From the NCBI GenBank assembly GCA_022410635.1, contig JAJVDF010000509.1:588358-652357 (forward strand): a stretch of 64,000 nucleotides of DNA, read 5' to 3'. The translations under genes were made by a program, and so were the position numbers. The DNA is from Tretioscincus oriximinensis (Eukaryota; Chordata; Lepidosauria; Squamata; Gymnophthalmidae). Below the pieces are notes generated by a model that did not search any database, had not been told where the DNA came from, and worked only from the letters and a program-made list of their open reading frames with translations. This document shows positions 61,101 through 64,000 of this stretch, piece after piece; position 1 is the first letter of the stretch; each line of letters begins with the position of its first letter.

Positions 61101-63750
61101 ACAATACTAAACACCCTCTTGAATCAGATCACGTATCACAGCACCAAGCAACTGTATGTGAAATCTAACAACCAAGGCATTACACATCTAATTTAATCAT
61201 CAAGTCTCCCAGGCAAAAATAGCCAAAGAATTGCTGCCTTTTCTAAATCTATTCAGCCATCCAAACTGGTATGGTGGCCTTCAAACTCTTTTGAAGCCAT
61301 CAAAGCTGGTGGTCAACACTGCAATGTGTATACTGTGTGAAAACATACTTTGGTCATTCTTGATTCTTCCAATATTTGGGCACTGTCTCAACCAAAATAG
61401 GTCAGAGCCTTCTGAAGGAGAAATAGATTCAGGGCTGACTCACATTCCATTTCAGACAGTGGCCTAAGTGTGCTGATAACCAGATGCCATTCTGGGCTAG
61501 CCTCAGTCCTGCTGTAATGTGTGTTAGCCCAGAAAAGCATGTGGCCAGCAAGTTCCTGTTGTCTTTTTACACATGCTCATAGATGATATTTTTGCTCTCT
61601 ACAGCACAGGCACAGGTAACCTACTCTATTCTGCTTACACCAATTCCACAGGTAATTCTGCTTACACCAATTCCTCTCTCCCACCGCAAGGTGGCACTGT
61701 AGCTCCCCAGTCATATTGTGAGTAATGCTATAACACTCAGTATTCAAGTCTCACTTGAACTTCAACCAACTCTTTGGTTCTGTGTGGGCAGAAGGGAAAA
61801 TTCTTTTTATCCACTCTGTCTACAACATGTATGCTTCCATCATGCAACACAAATGGAAGGGAGGGGAGGCAACTCGAGAATTGAAAATTACTGCCAGGGC
61901 TACAGTACTGTAGCTGTGGGTCCAGTCTGCAACTTGATTCAAGTGAAGGTTTCCATTGCTATGCACAGTATAGCAGCCACTTTATGACTTTGGTCAACCA
62001 TGTGACCAAAGCTATGCTGTGTTGTGTTTTTTTTCTACCCCAAAGCAGTAGATCATAGGGATGCACATTTCACTTGTAGAATACTGAAATGCCATTTAGG
62101 CATGAGTGTTGTATTACTTTCATGAAATGTCAAGACCTTCGCCAGGATCAATGTTCTAGAAGCATCTAAGGAGTATGCTATTGGTATAAAGACATGAGTG
62201 GACTAGGGATTTATTGTTTTGGTATTTAAAAGTTACTATACTATAATACATAGTCTTGTGAAAGTAACTTCTGCTTGTGAATAACTGATTAGACTCTTTT
62301 GCTTACTTCAAACATTTGAATACCTCACAGTCACCAAGTTCTGTTTGCAATTCCTGTATTCTTTTCTTGGGTTCGCTTCCTCTGTGTACTGTTTTCATGC
62401 ACATGTTGTGTATTTGTCACTGGTTAGGTAGACAGAGAATAGATGAAAGATTCATTCATACATATTCTGATGTAGATGCTCAGTAATACTAGAAATGCCT
62501 GTAATCTTGGTTCAGGACTCAGATAATGTACATGTCTAATGGCTCATGATGCANATACAAGCACTTTAAGTGTTCATTTTGGTAGATTAAAAATTAAGAC
62601 AGAGCAGAATTCCATTCAAAGTTCCAGGCCAGATCCCTGAATACTTTTTAAAAATATAGTTCATTCACAGAAGATCTTTAGTACACCTATCTTGTTGGAA
62701 TGGCTGCTATGAACCATTGCATCTTGGCAGTGGGGAAGATCAGCTCGCCATATTCACACACTGGACTCTGGGGCATTTGTGGTCCTGATCTATGGAACAG
62801 TAAGTGGAAAAAGTTTCACATTGGCCTTCTGGTCTAGGAAAGGCTTGATTCAACCTCCCACACACTCCACAATTGGGATAGGAAGCTTGCACATCCTTTG
62901 TATGTAGCATTTATTTTTCACTGAATCATCGCAGTGGAAGTTGTAGATCAAATGTGTCCAGACTATAAGGTTTGTAGGGAACTTTTTACACTTTCTCAAG
63001 ATCCTGTTCCTGATACTCTGGACCACTAAAATATTGCTTAAAATCAACCCATGACAAATATAATTAAAGAGCAAGAGGGGAATGGTTAGGGTCTGTGCCT
63101 GCTAATCACTGGGATCAACTTCCAATAGTAGGTAGAGCCTATTAACAGATGGACCTAGGTTACTGGTGAACCAATATGTAATGATGTGCAGTGCTGACAT
63201 CTGTGTCTTAAATGACAGTAATGAATTGTTTGAAAATTAAGAGTTAAAATTAGCACGTTAATGTATTTATGGGTGTGTTAGTCTTACATTTAAAATCAAG
63301 GGTTTTTTTAAAAAAACAAAAACAAACCTAAAATAGAACCCCAAGACCGATTTTGGTTGATTACTGATCAGACCTTTTTAGATGGTTCCTTTGTCCCCAG
63401 TTGCATATTATTCTTAAATATAATTATGAAAATTAATTTTAACTTGAAAAGTTACACATCTTTTTGATTTAAACATCAATATTTGTTCTTTTTTTAAAAA
63501 AAAAATGGGTTTCTTAATTATACAAAATATTCTGGGTTTTGTTGATAACAGCAGTAGTTATTTATTATGATGATTATTGGCACATACAGATAGCATCAGG
63601 AATGTGATATGCATCTTAATAAACTGAATATAATATCTTTCAACATCTATTCTCACAGGTTAATTTGATTGCTTTTGGCGTCATTATCTACAAAGTATTT
63701 CAACAGACAGCCATGCTGAAACCAGAAGTTAGCTGCTATGAAAACATACG
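22417..63750 (+). CDS. ADGRL4: ADGRL4 (ELTD1), partial gene, 12 exons, 5' and 3' incomplete
   Basis: Spliced from 12 exons (22417-22569, 29819-29974, 31912-31982, 33387-33566, 33668-33851, 36272-36388, 37214-37401, 39677-39853, 41911-42114, 43566-43786, 45257-45323, 63659-63750). All introns are GT-AG and the phases join without a stop over 1810 nt. Domains in order: two calcium-binding EGF modules, linker, GAIN domain with GPS, TM1 to TM5 and the start of intracellular loop 3. The family is known as an adhesion GPCR of the latrophilin subfamily, expressed in endothelium and cardiac tissue and linked to angiogenesis; it acts at the cell surface, is cut at the GPS, and is proposed to signal through a tethered agonist. 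Missing here are the signal peptide and EGF1 upstream, and TM6, TM7 and tail downstream. Recognition is from family motifs such as [25 protein letters not shown] and [20 protein letters not shown]. Confidence 0.95.
22769..22857 (-). repeat. Dispersed AGCTTTCGTAGAC repeat, degraded antisense copy
   Basis: GATCTGAAGAAGTAGATTTG, ACAAAAGCTCATGCTGCC and TTCTTATTCGTCTCTAAGACACT match, in antisense, the repeat whose cleanest copy is at 36582-36714. It ends in a C homopolymer. Confidence 0.55.
23055..23218. repeat. Dispersed AGCTTTCGTAGAC repeat, inverted-duplicated copy with target duplication
   Basis: The left part (sense) carries AGAGAAATAGCCATGTTAGT. Arms 23088-23148 and 23158-23218 are reverse complements over 61 nt with two clear mismatches and one n, around a 9-nt loop TTCGTAGAC. 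Flanks are a 13-bp direct repeat, CAAATAACTTAAT (23042-23054 and 23218-23230, sharing one base with the element), which is retroposition-like rather than typical for a DNA transposon. Confidence 0.75.
23742..23797 (+). repeat. Two-copy 28-bp tandem duplication
   Basis: The unit AAATTCTATTAGGAACACAA plus ACTTTT is repeated with a single G/A difference. Probably a local slippage duplication in the intron. Confidence 0.85.
24755..25090 (-). repeat. CR1-clade LINE 3' tail, antisense
   Basis: CGTAAGAACATAAGAGGAAC is the reverse complement of the CTTATGTTCTTATG tail. CTCACCAATTGCACCTGGGCAGTCT and CTCCATCTGGGAGGCA match in antisense the tails at 29180-29398. An AT-rich insertion or duplication around 24810-24850 repeats ATCTATCTAGTACA. 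Confidence 0.8.
25091..27476. other. Intron stretch, nothing recognised
   Basis: Contains a TCC-rich pyrimidine tract at 25145-25200. No exon or known repeat otherwise identified. Confidence 0.5.
27486..27680. mobile_element. Fold-back element with 9-bp flanking direct repeats
   Basis: The segment is a near-perfect hairpin. GGGGTGCCTCCCATTTTTTT and TGAGAAAATTT on the left pair with ATTCTCAGAAAAAACTGGGAGGCACCCC on the right, with GTGTTTGAAAACC pairing further out. TTATTGTCT occurs at both edges (27477-27485 and 27681-27689), which fits a 9-bp target duplication. No coding capacity. The two long open frames here, on opposite strands, are mirror images of the palindrome. Confidence 0.65.
27975..29398 (+). 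repeat. CR1-clade LINE, 5'-truncated sense copy with RT remnants
   Basis: The longest LINE in the window. At about 28175-28245 it encodes [17 protein letters not shown]. At 28363 it encodes [16 protein letters not shown]. After [15 protein letters not shown] the region that should carry the catalytic FADD box is lost. At 28750-28990 it encodes [27 protein letters not shown] and [20 protein letters not shown]. It ends with the GCTGGACTAGATGGGCTT ... CTTATGTTCTTAT tail. Several stops and frameshifts; dead. Confidence 0.9.
29819..29974 (+). CDS. ADGRL4: ADGRL4 exon: second calcium-binding EGF module
   Basis: Acceptor ATATTTGCAG, donor GTAAAT; phase 1-1, 156 nt. It encodes [19 protein letters not shown] and then a [12 protein letters not shown] core, fully matching the calcium-binding EGF consensus including the hydroxylatable Asn and the aromatic residue. 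It ends in NDGTSCQ, like the previous module, which supports origin by tandem exon duplication. From memory, human ADGRL4 is about 50 residues shorter than the rodent protein, consistent with variation in EGF module number. It lies 7.2 kb downstream of the previous exon. Confidence 0.96.
30478..30686 (+). repeat. CR1-clade LINE 3' tail, sense
   Basis: CTCCGGGATGGAGCAACAGG, GACTGCCCAGGTGCATCTGG, GCTGGACTCGATGGGCTG and a terminal CTTATGTTCTTATG. Only the 3' UTR is present. It is much closer to the 44091-44302 tail than to the older copies, so these two belong to the same younger subfamily. Confidence 0.85.
31092..31104 (+). mobile_element. Isolated right terminus of the GCTGCATCC MITE family
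   Basis: TTGTGGATGCAGC is the expected right terminal inverted repeat, followed by CTGAG, the same type of C-N-N-A-G flank as in the complete copies. No left end or internal similarity was found upstream, so this may be a truncated or diverged relative. Confidence 0.45.
31236..31505 (+). mobile_element. MITE with GCTGCATCC termini, copy B, 3'-truncated
   Basis: Starts GCTGCATCCACAGAG after CTGAG. Shares AGCTAAAAAGCG with copy A, GCGGCCACCAT with copy C, and GATTGGCGGAGG, AGCAGCAGATTTTC and GAGAGCTG blocks with both. Similarity fades after about 31505 and no right terminus is present. It interrupts a tRNA-like SINE head (TTATGGTTAGAGCATCAGAC) just to its left. Confidence 0.7.
31912..31982 (+). 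CDS. ADGRL4: ADGRL4 exon: linker between EGF modules and GAIN domain
   Basis: Acceptor TTTTTAACAG, donor GTAAGT; phase 1 to 0, 71 nt. It encodes [20 protein letters not shown] and then TLTK. The two cysteines and the NRT sequon sit in a short conserved segment (CxxxxxC, NINKTLTK-like) that precedes the GAIN domain in this receptor. It was found only because its phase and its sequence match both neighbours; it is too short to stand out as an open frame. Confidence 0.93.
31983..33386. other. Intron stretch, with a low-copy repeat and an unassigned minus-strand frame
   Basis: CCCCATTTTACCTTACCTTCC and AATCCCCAGCATTCTTTGCAAG at about 32055-32150 weakly match 63915-64000, suggesting an old shared repeat. 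A 132-residue minus-strand frame at 32388-32786 has no recognisable domain; splice signals and family similarity are lacking, so I do not call it a gene. Confidence 0.4.
33387..33566 (+). CDS. ADGRL4: ADGRL4 exon: GAIN domain, N-terminal helical part (1)
   Basis: Acceptor CTTTCTTTCAG, donor GTGAGT; phase 0-0, 180 nt (60 codons). It encodes [20 protein letters not shown] and then a [13 protein letters not shown] segment, the helical subdomain A of the GAIN fold. The plus-strand open frame extends beyond both splice sites, into intron at each end. Sequons NLT and possibly NNE-adjacent asparagines lie near the end. Confidence 0.95.
33668..33851 (+). CDS. ADGRL4: ADGRL4 exon: GAIN domain, helical part (2)
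   Basis: Acceptor TTCTAACAG, donor GTAAGC; phase 0 to 1, 184 nt. It encodes [20 protein letters not shown], then [20 protein letters not shown], continuing the helical GAIN subdomain (VNNFVQ and LTKLMH.VEQ are conserved in this receptor). It is separated from the preceding exon by only 101 bp, the shortest intron of the visible gene. Confidence 0.95.
33852..34877. other. Intron stretch, nothing recognised
   Basis: The minus and plus open frames at 34403-34656 overlap a near-palindrome: CTCCAGGAGTCCCCCATCCC against GGAGACAGACTCCAGGAGCA, flanked by CTTTGGTGCAGAGTGTG and CTCTGCACCAAAG. These short inverted segments (34455-34553) form an imperfect hairpin of about 100 bp. Confidence 0.45.
34878..35268 (-). 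repeat. tRNA-derived SINE with (TTC)n tail, antisense copy
   Basis: Mirror copy of the element at 55790-56099. It opens with a GAA/GAACAA-rich array (the tail), then CTTTTCAAAGGGATTCAAAG, CGGCTTACAAGGGTAATTTG, GAAGGTGCTCACCCCTCCCC and a reversed tRNA-like head with AACTGAGCTATCTGTGCCTG. The expanded tail produces the spurious Arg/Thr-repeat open frame there. Confidence 0.8.
35269..36271. other. Intron stretch, nothing recognised
   Basis: No repeat family or exon recognised apart from the acceptor of the exon at 36272. Confidence 0.5.
36272..36388 (+). CDS. ADGRL4: ADGRL4 exon: GAIN domain, start of subdomain B
   Basis: Acceptor TTGTGTCTTAG, donor GTTAGG; phase 1-1, 117 nt. It encodes [20 protein letters not shown], then [19 protein letters not shown]. 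It aligns by position and pattern with the LKVFFFDSYNMKHIHP and GDYINIFP region of the mammalian protein but is among the least conserved exons. The donor has T at +3, weaker than the others. Confidence 0.9.
36582..36714 (+). repeat. Dispersed AGCTTTCGTAGAC repeat, cleanest sense copy
   Basis: Reads TTTCAGAGAAATAGCCGTGT, TAGTCTAGTAGAAAGTCCAG, CAAAGGAGCTAGTAGCACTT, TGAGACTAACTTGAGAAAA, CATAAGCTTTCGTAGAC and TTCTACTTCTTCAGATGCTG. It is used here as the reference for five other copies. No tRNA-like head or coding capacity; I do not know its superfamily. Confidence 0.75.
37054..37155 (+). repeat. (TTG)n(ATT)n microsatellite with TTAA-rich end
   Basis: Uninterrupted ATT units from about 37065 to 37115, then TTGTTA and TTAATTA units. 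It lies 60-160 bp upstream of the exon 37214 acceptor, within the zone where branch points normally lie. Confidence 0.95.
37190..37209 (+). repeat. (TTTG)5 microsatellite at a splice acceptor
   Basis: Five perfect TTTG units end 4 bases before the exon at 37214 (TTTG)5-ATAG|GC. The array supplies the pyrimidine-rich tract of that acceptor. Confidence 0.95.
37214..37401 (+). CDS. ADGRL4: ADGRL4 exon: GAIN subdomain B beta-strands
   Basis: Acceptor GTTTGTTTGATAG, donor GTAACT; phase 1 to 0, 188 nt. It encodes [20 protein letters not shown], then [20 protein letters not shown] and VTFTLKHTQ, typical of GAIN subdomain B (alternating strands; VTFTLKH leads into the GPS). Its splice acceptor lies 4 bases after a (TTTG)5 microsatellite, which takes the place of an ordinary pyrimidine tract. 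Confidence 0.94.
37774..38140 (+). mobile_element. MITE with GCTGCATCC termini, copy C
   Basis: A 367-bp copy with GCTGCATCCACAC at the left and GTGTGGATGCTGT at the right, flanked by CAAAG on both sides (37769-37773 and 38141-38145). It shares long blocks with copy A, for example CCTGCTTTGCAGGGCTCTC, TGAGCAGGCCACATT and TCTCATTAAACCCACT. Same orientation as copies A and B. A short CA expansion sits just inside its left terminus. Confidence 0.78.
38855..39430 (-). repeat. L2-like LINE 3' part, antisense
   Basis: On the minus strand, 39270-39205 encodes HWLP and, after one frameshift, [17 protein letters not shown], the characteristic C-terminal block of L2-like RT ORFs. The plus strand shows CATAGTCTGGGGGCAACCAC and CATTACAATTGTCCAGTCTGG, common in reptile genomes. 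5' truncated and frameshifted. Confidence 0.75.
39677..39853 (+). CDS. ADGRL4: ADGRL4 exon: GPS autoproteolysis motif and tethered agonist
   Basis: Acceptor TTCTGATCCAG, donor GTAAGT; phase 0-0, 177 nt. It encodes the four GPS cysteines and two tryptophans ([24 protein letters not shown]). The cleavage site His-Leu/Thr is intact, between codons 39809-39811 and 39812-39814. The new N-terminus [13 protein letters not shown] is the tethered agonist (Stachel) peptide that in this class activates the 7TM part. All residues needed for self-cleavage are present, so processing is expected. Confidence 0.97.
40750..41445 (+). repeat. CR1-clade LINE 3' part, sense, old and decayed
   Basis: CCGCATTTGGAATACTGTATAC, AATTTACTTCCAAATGAAATGG and GATGGGCTGTGGCCCAGTTC, ending CTCTTATGTTCTTA, follow the order seen in the 27975-29398 copy. 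Many indels; it is the most diverged CR1 here. Confidence 0.8.
41911..42114 (+). CDS. ADGRL4: ADGRL4 exon: TM1, first intracellular loop and start of TM2
   Basis: Acceptor CCACCTCTTACAG, donor GTGTGT; phase 0-0, 204 nt. It encodes [20 protein letters not shown] and [10 protein letters not shown] (TM1), the conserved loop [20 protein letters not shown] and the TM2 stretch [12 protein letters not shown]. The RTTIHKNL segment is an adhesion-GPCR hallmark. Confidence 0.97.
42515..42785 (+). repeat. L2-like LINE 3' end, sense
   Basis: Encodes [20 protein letters not shown] at about 42647-42706, then a 3' UTR with TTGTTGGCTACCCTGAGACC. Near-identical architecture to 15143-15413. Confidence 0.75.
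43566..43786 (+). CDS. ADGRL4: ADGRL4 exon: TM3, second intracellular loop and TM4
   Basis: Acceptor TTGCCCTTCTAG, donor GTATGT; phase 0 to 2, 221 nt. It encodes [20 protein letters not shown] and [18 protein letters not shown] (TM3 with the extracellular Cys and the HYF.L..F.WM..EG..LY pattern), then [20 protein letters not shown] (TM4) and [14 protein letters not shown]. The exon ends two bases into a Val codon that is completed by the A at 45257. This fixes the donor at 43787 rather than at the GTG codon just before it. Confidence 0.96.
44091..44302 (+). repeat. CR1-clade LINE 3' tail, sense
   Basis: GGAGCAACAGGCAGGACTCC, GTTCGGACTGCCCAGGTGCA and GCTGGACTAGATGGGCTGTG, ending CTTGTGTTCTTATG. 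Only the 3' UTR is present, as at 30478-30686. Confidence 0.85.
45257..45323 (+). CDS. ADGRL4: ADGRL4 exon: second extracellular loop and start of TM5
   Basis: Acceptor TTTACTTTTCAG, donor GTAAGT; phase 2 to 0, 67 nt. It encodes (V)[22 protein letters not shown]. The first Cys is the conserved loop-2 cysteine that pairs with the TM3 cysteine; CWL.......W.F.GP is a class-wide motif. The 18.3-kb intron that follows interrupts TM5. Confidence 0.95.
45324..46910. other. Start of the 18.3-kb intron, nothing recognised
   Basis: AT-rich sequence with scattered single n bases. No exon or known repeat identified. Confidence 0.5.
46911..46985 (-). repeat. CR1-clade LINE 3' tail, short antisense piece
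   Basis: GAACATAAGAAAATAGGAGG and CTAGATTGGTCACAGCCCAT are the reverse complement of the last 60 bases of the CR1 tail. A purine-rich GGA tract follows at 47000-47032. Confidence 0.6.
46986..48462. other. Intron stretch, nothing recognised
   Basis: No supported exon or repeat other than the purine tract at 47000-47032. Confidence 0.5.
48463..48984 (-). repeat. CR1-clade LINE 3' UTR, antisense
   Basis: CATAGAGTCATGGAATCATA, AGTTGGAAAGTACCTCTAAG, GACTATCCAACCTCTGTTTG and GAACACAGTACTCTAAATGTGG follow the order of the element at 1283-2427, so both belong to the subfamily with ATTCTAT-type 3' ends. No RT part remains. Confidence 0.8.
48985..52442. other. Intron stretch, nothing recognised
   Basis: Short open frames at 50372-50689 and elsewhere lack domains and splice logic. 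The phrase CACTCTCCACAGTGTATGTAG at 50546 is complementary to CTTACATACTGTGGAGAGT at 50441, a 20-bp inverted repeat about 100 bp apart. Confidence 0.45.
52443..52516. mobile_element. 74-bp mini fold-back element
   Basis: Arms CTGTTCAAAACAACTAAGGG+AAC (52443-52465) and the reverse complement CTGCTCAAAACAATTAAGGG+AAC (52494-52516) match at 21 of 23 positions around a 28-nt loop. The left flank ends in TA and the right flank is CATA, so a TA target (Tc1/mariner-like) is possible but not proven. Confidence 0.55.
52517..54465. other. Intron stretch, nothing recognised
   Basis: Open frames at 52634-52835 and 52922-53194 show no recognisable domain and no coherent splice sites. Near 54380-54425 CAGCAGATGCCATTTGTAAT and CAGCATCTGCTGAATTTTCC form a short imperfect hairpin. 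Confidence 0.45.
54466..54592 (-). repeat. Dispersed AGCTTTCGTAGAC repeat, antisense copy
   Basis: CATCTGAAGAAATAGACTGG, ACTCATGCCACCTACTTTTCTC, TTGTTAGTCTCCAAGTGCTAC and GACTAACACAGCTATTTCTC are the reverse complement of the 36582-36714 copy over its whole length. Confidence 0.7.
54691..54772 (+). repeat. CR1-clade LINE 3' UTR, short sense piece
   Basis: CAAGTCTTCAAACAAAAGCTGG, TGTCTGGGATGGTTTAGTGA and CTGCATTGTGCAGGGAGTTG resemble the sense 3' UTR of the ATTCTAT-type CR1 subfamily. Short and lacking the terminal octamers. Confidence 0.55.
54773..55789. other. Intron stretch, nothing assigned
   Basis: AT-rich. The segment 55120-55560 (containing CATACAAGTCCTCGTCAGTG and GATGGACATTATTATTCC) looks repeat-like in style, but I could not assign a family. 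Confidence 0.35.
55790..56099 (+). repeat. tRNA-derived SINE with (TTC)n tail, complete sense copy
   Basis: The head GGCATGGATAGCTCAGTTGC matches a Pol III A box (TAGCTCAGTTGG type). GGGTTTCGAAGCCC, about 45 bases on, matches a B box. The body holds GGGGTGAGCACCTTCCAC, AGCCGCTTTGAGTCCCTTTG and GCGGGGTATAAGAACC, and the tail is TTC repeats. The same family is inserted in antisense at 34878-35268. It is not a tRNA gene: there is no complete cloverleaf, and the body continues for 220 bp. Confidence 0.82.
56189..56260. repeat. 72-nt near-perfect hairpin, 34-bp arms
   Basis: Arms 56189-56222 and 56227-56260 are reverse complements with about four mismatches and a 4-nt loop (ATAG). The arms read TTAAATTAAGAATAAAAATA then GAATATAGGGT. 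It could be a minimal fold-back transposon or a structured transcript; sequence alone does not decide. Confidence 0.7.
56261..58705. other. Intron stretch, nothing recognised
   Basis: No supported exon or repeat. Short frames at 57457-57672, 57902-58141 and 58392-58646 show no domains. Confidence 0.45.
58706..58822. repeat. Dispersed AGCTTTCGTAGAC repeat, second inverted-duplicated copy
   Basis: The left half reads AAGGAGGTCTCATAGCACTT then AGACTA (sense). The right half reads AAAGCTTGTGCTGCCTGCC, TTTTTCTTGTTAGTTTC and ATGCTATGACACCTCCTTA (antisense). The two halves are imperfect reverse complements, the same architecture as at 23055-23218 but more diverged. Confidence 0.6.
59166..59245 (-). 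repeat. Dispersed AGCTTTCGTAGAC repeat, antisense fragment
   Basis: ATGAAGGCTCATGCCATCTG, CTCTTGTAAGTCTCCAAAGT and CTCCCTTGTTGGACTTCCTC follow the antisense order of the family. Confidence 0.55.
59624..59855. mobile_element. Mariner-like MITE, complete, with TA target duplication
   Basis: A 232-bp palindromic element. The left arm begins CAGGGGGCTTCAAAAATGTA and the right arm, reversed, begins AAGGATGCTTCAAAAAATGT. They match for about 75 bp through TACACACTTTGAACTTCC, TTTATTTACTGTTCTACAAA and CAGGAA. TA flanks both ends (59622-59623 and 59856-59857). The terminus and TATACACACTTTGAA block are typical of mariner-type elements. No transposase. Confidence 0.8.
59856..63658. other. End of the 18.3-kb intron
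   Basis: Contains ACAG and GAGA short arrays (60481-60505, 60890-60935) and a local duplication of AATTCTGCTTACACCAATTC around 61640-61680. No exon or assigned transposon. Confidence 0.45.
63659..63750 (+). CDS. ADGRL4: ADGRL4 exon: TM5 and start of third intracellular loop
   Basis: Acceptor TATTCTCACAG, donor GTAAAG; phase 0 to 2, 92 nt. It encodes [20 protein letters not shown], then [11 protein letters not shown], finishing TM5 and entering loop 3. The next exon, which should carry TM6, is not seen in the remaining 250 bases. Confidence 0.95.
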
Positions 63751-64000
63751 GTAAAGTTTATTTTACAATTATGTTATTGTTAGCCATTACTGCTGTGTGT
63801 TTGCATCAAGCCACTAACACTGCAGTGGTTAAAAGGACTAAGGCCCTTCCCCCAAATGTTGGTTTGAGTTGCTTTAAAAACACTTTAAAAGCAAGTGCGT
63901 TAACCATGCATCCCCCATTTTACCTCACCTGCCTTCGAAATTCGAGCTCCAGAAGGAACTGCTGTGCTTGCCTGACTACAATCCCCAGAATTCTCTGCAA
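63751..64000. other. Start of next intron, truncated by window end
   Basis: Begins with donor GTAAAG. The last 95 bases (CCCCCATTTTACCTCACCTG, CTACAATCCCCAGAATTCTC) resemble 32055-32150 and probably belong to an old interspersed repeat that continues beyond the window. Confidence 0.45.

Overview
This is vertebrate nuclear DNA, most likely from a squamate reptile. It is AT-rich and intron-dominated, and full of CR1-clade and L2-like LINE fragments, tRNA-headed SINEs, small fold-back DNA transposons and microsatellites. Scattered single n bases and one 90-base N run mark it as draft assembly. The CR1 3' tail ending in ...CTTATGTTCTTATG and the mix of repeats point to a lizard or snake, but I cannot name the species.

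The only protein-coding gene I can support is on the + strand, from 22417 to 63750. It is the central part of ADGRL4 (ELTD1, ETL), an endothelial adhesion G-protein-coupled receptor. Twelve exons with consensus splice sites and compatible phases (1810 nt, about 603 codons, no internal stop) encode two calcium-binding EGF modules, a short linker, the GAIN domain with an intact GPS autoproteolysis motif, and transmembrane helices 1 to 5. The signal peptide and first EGF exon should lie upstream, and TM6, TM7 and the cytoplasmic tail beyond 64000; I found neither convincingly here. The first 22.4 kb is therefore probably 5' intron.

Layout: 1-22416 is non-coding, with an antisense L1 fragment, two head-to-head CR1 fragments (one interrupted by a hAT-type MITE that contains the assembly gap), a 348-bp MITE, L2 fragments, a candidate LTR- or DIRS-like remnant and microsatellites. 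22417-45323 holds eleven exons separated by introns of 101 bp to 7.2 kb. 45324-63658 is one 18.3-kb intron with CR1, SINE, mariner-MITE and hairpin insertions. 63659-63750 is the TM5/ICL3 exon.

I see no rRNA, true tRNA, CRISPR array or prokaryotic feature. The most interesting non-genic signals are: a MITE family with GCTGCATCC termini in the same orientation at several places; a dispersed repeat that twice occurs as an inverted duplication, once with 13-bp flanking direct repeats; a nested hAT MITE with a perfect 8-bp target duplication; a complete mariner-like MITE; and an exon 7 splice acceptor whose upstream tract is a (TTTG)5 microsatellite.
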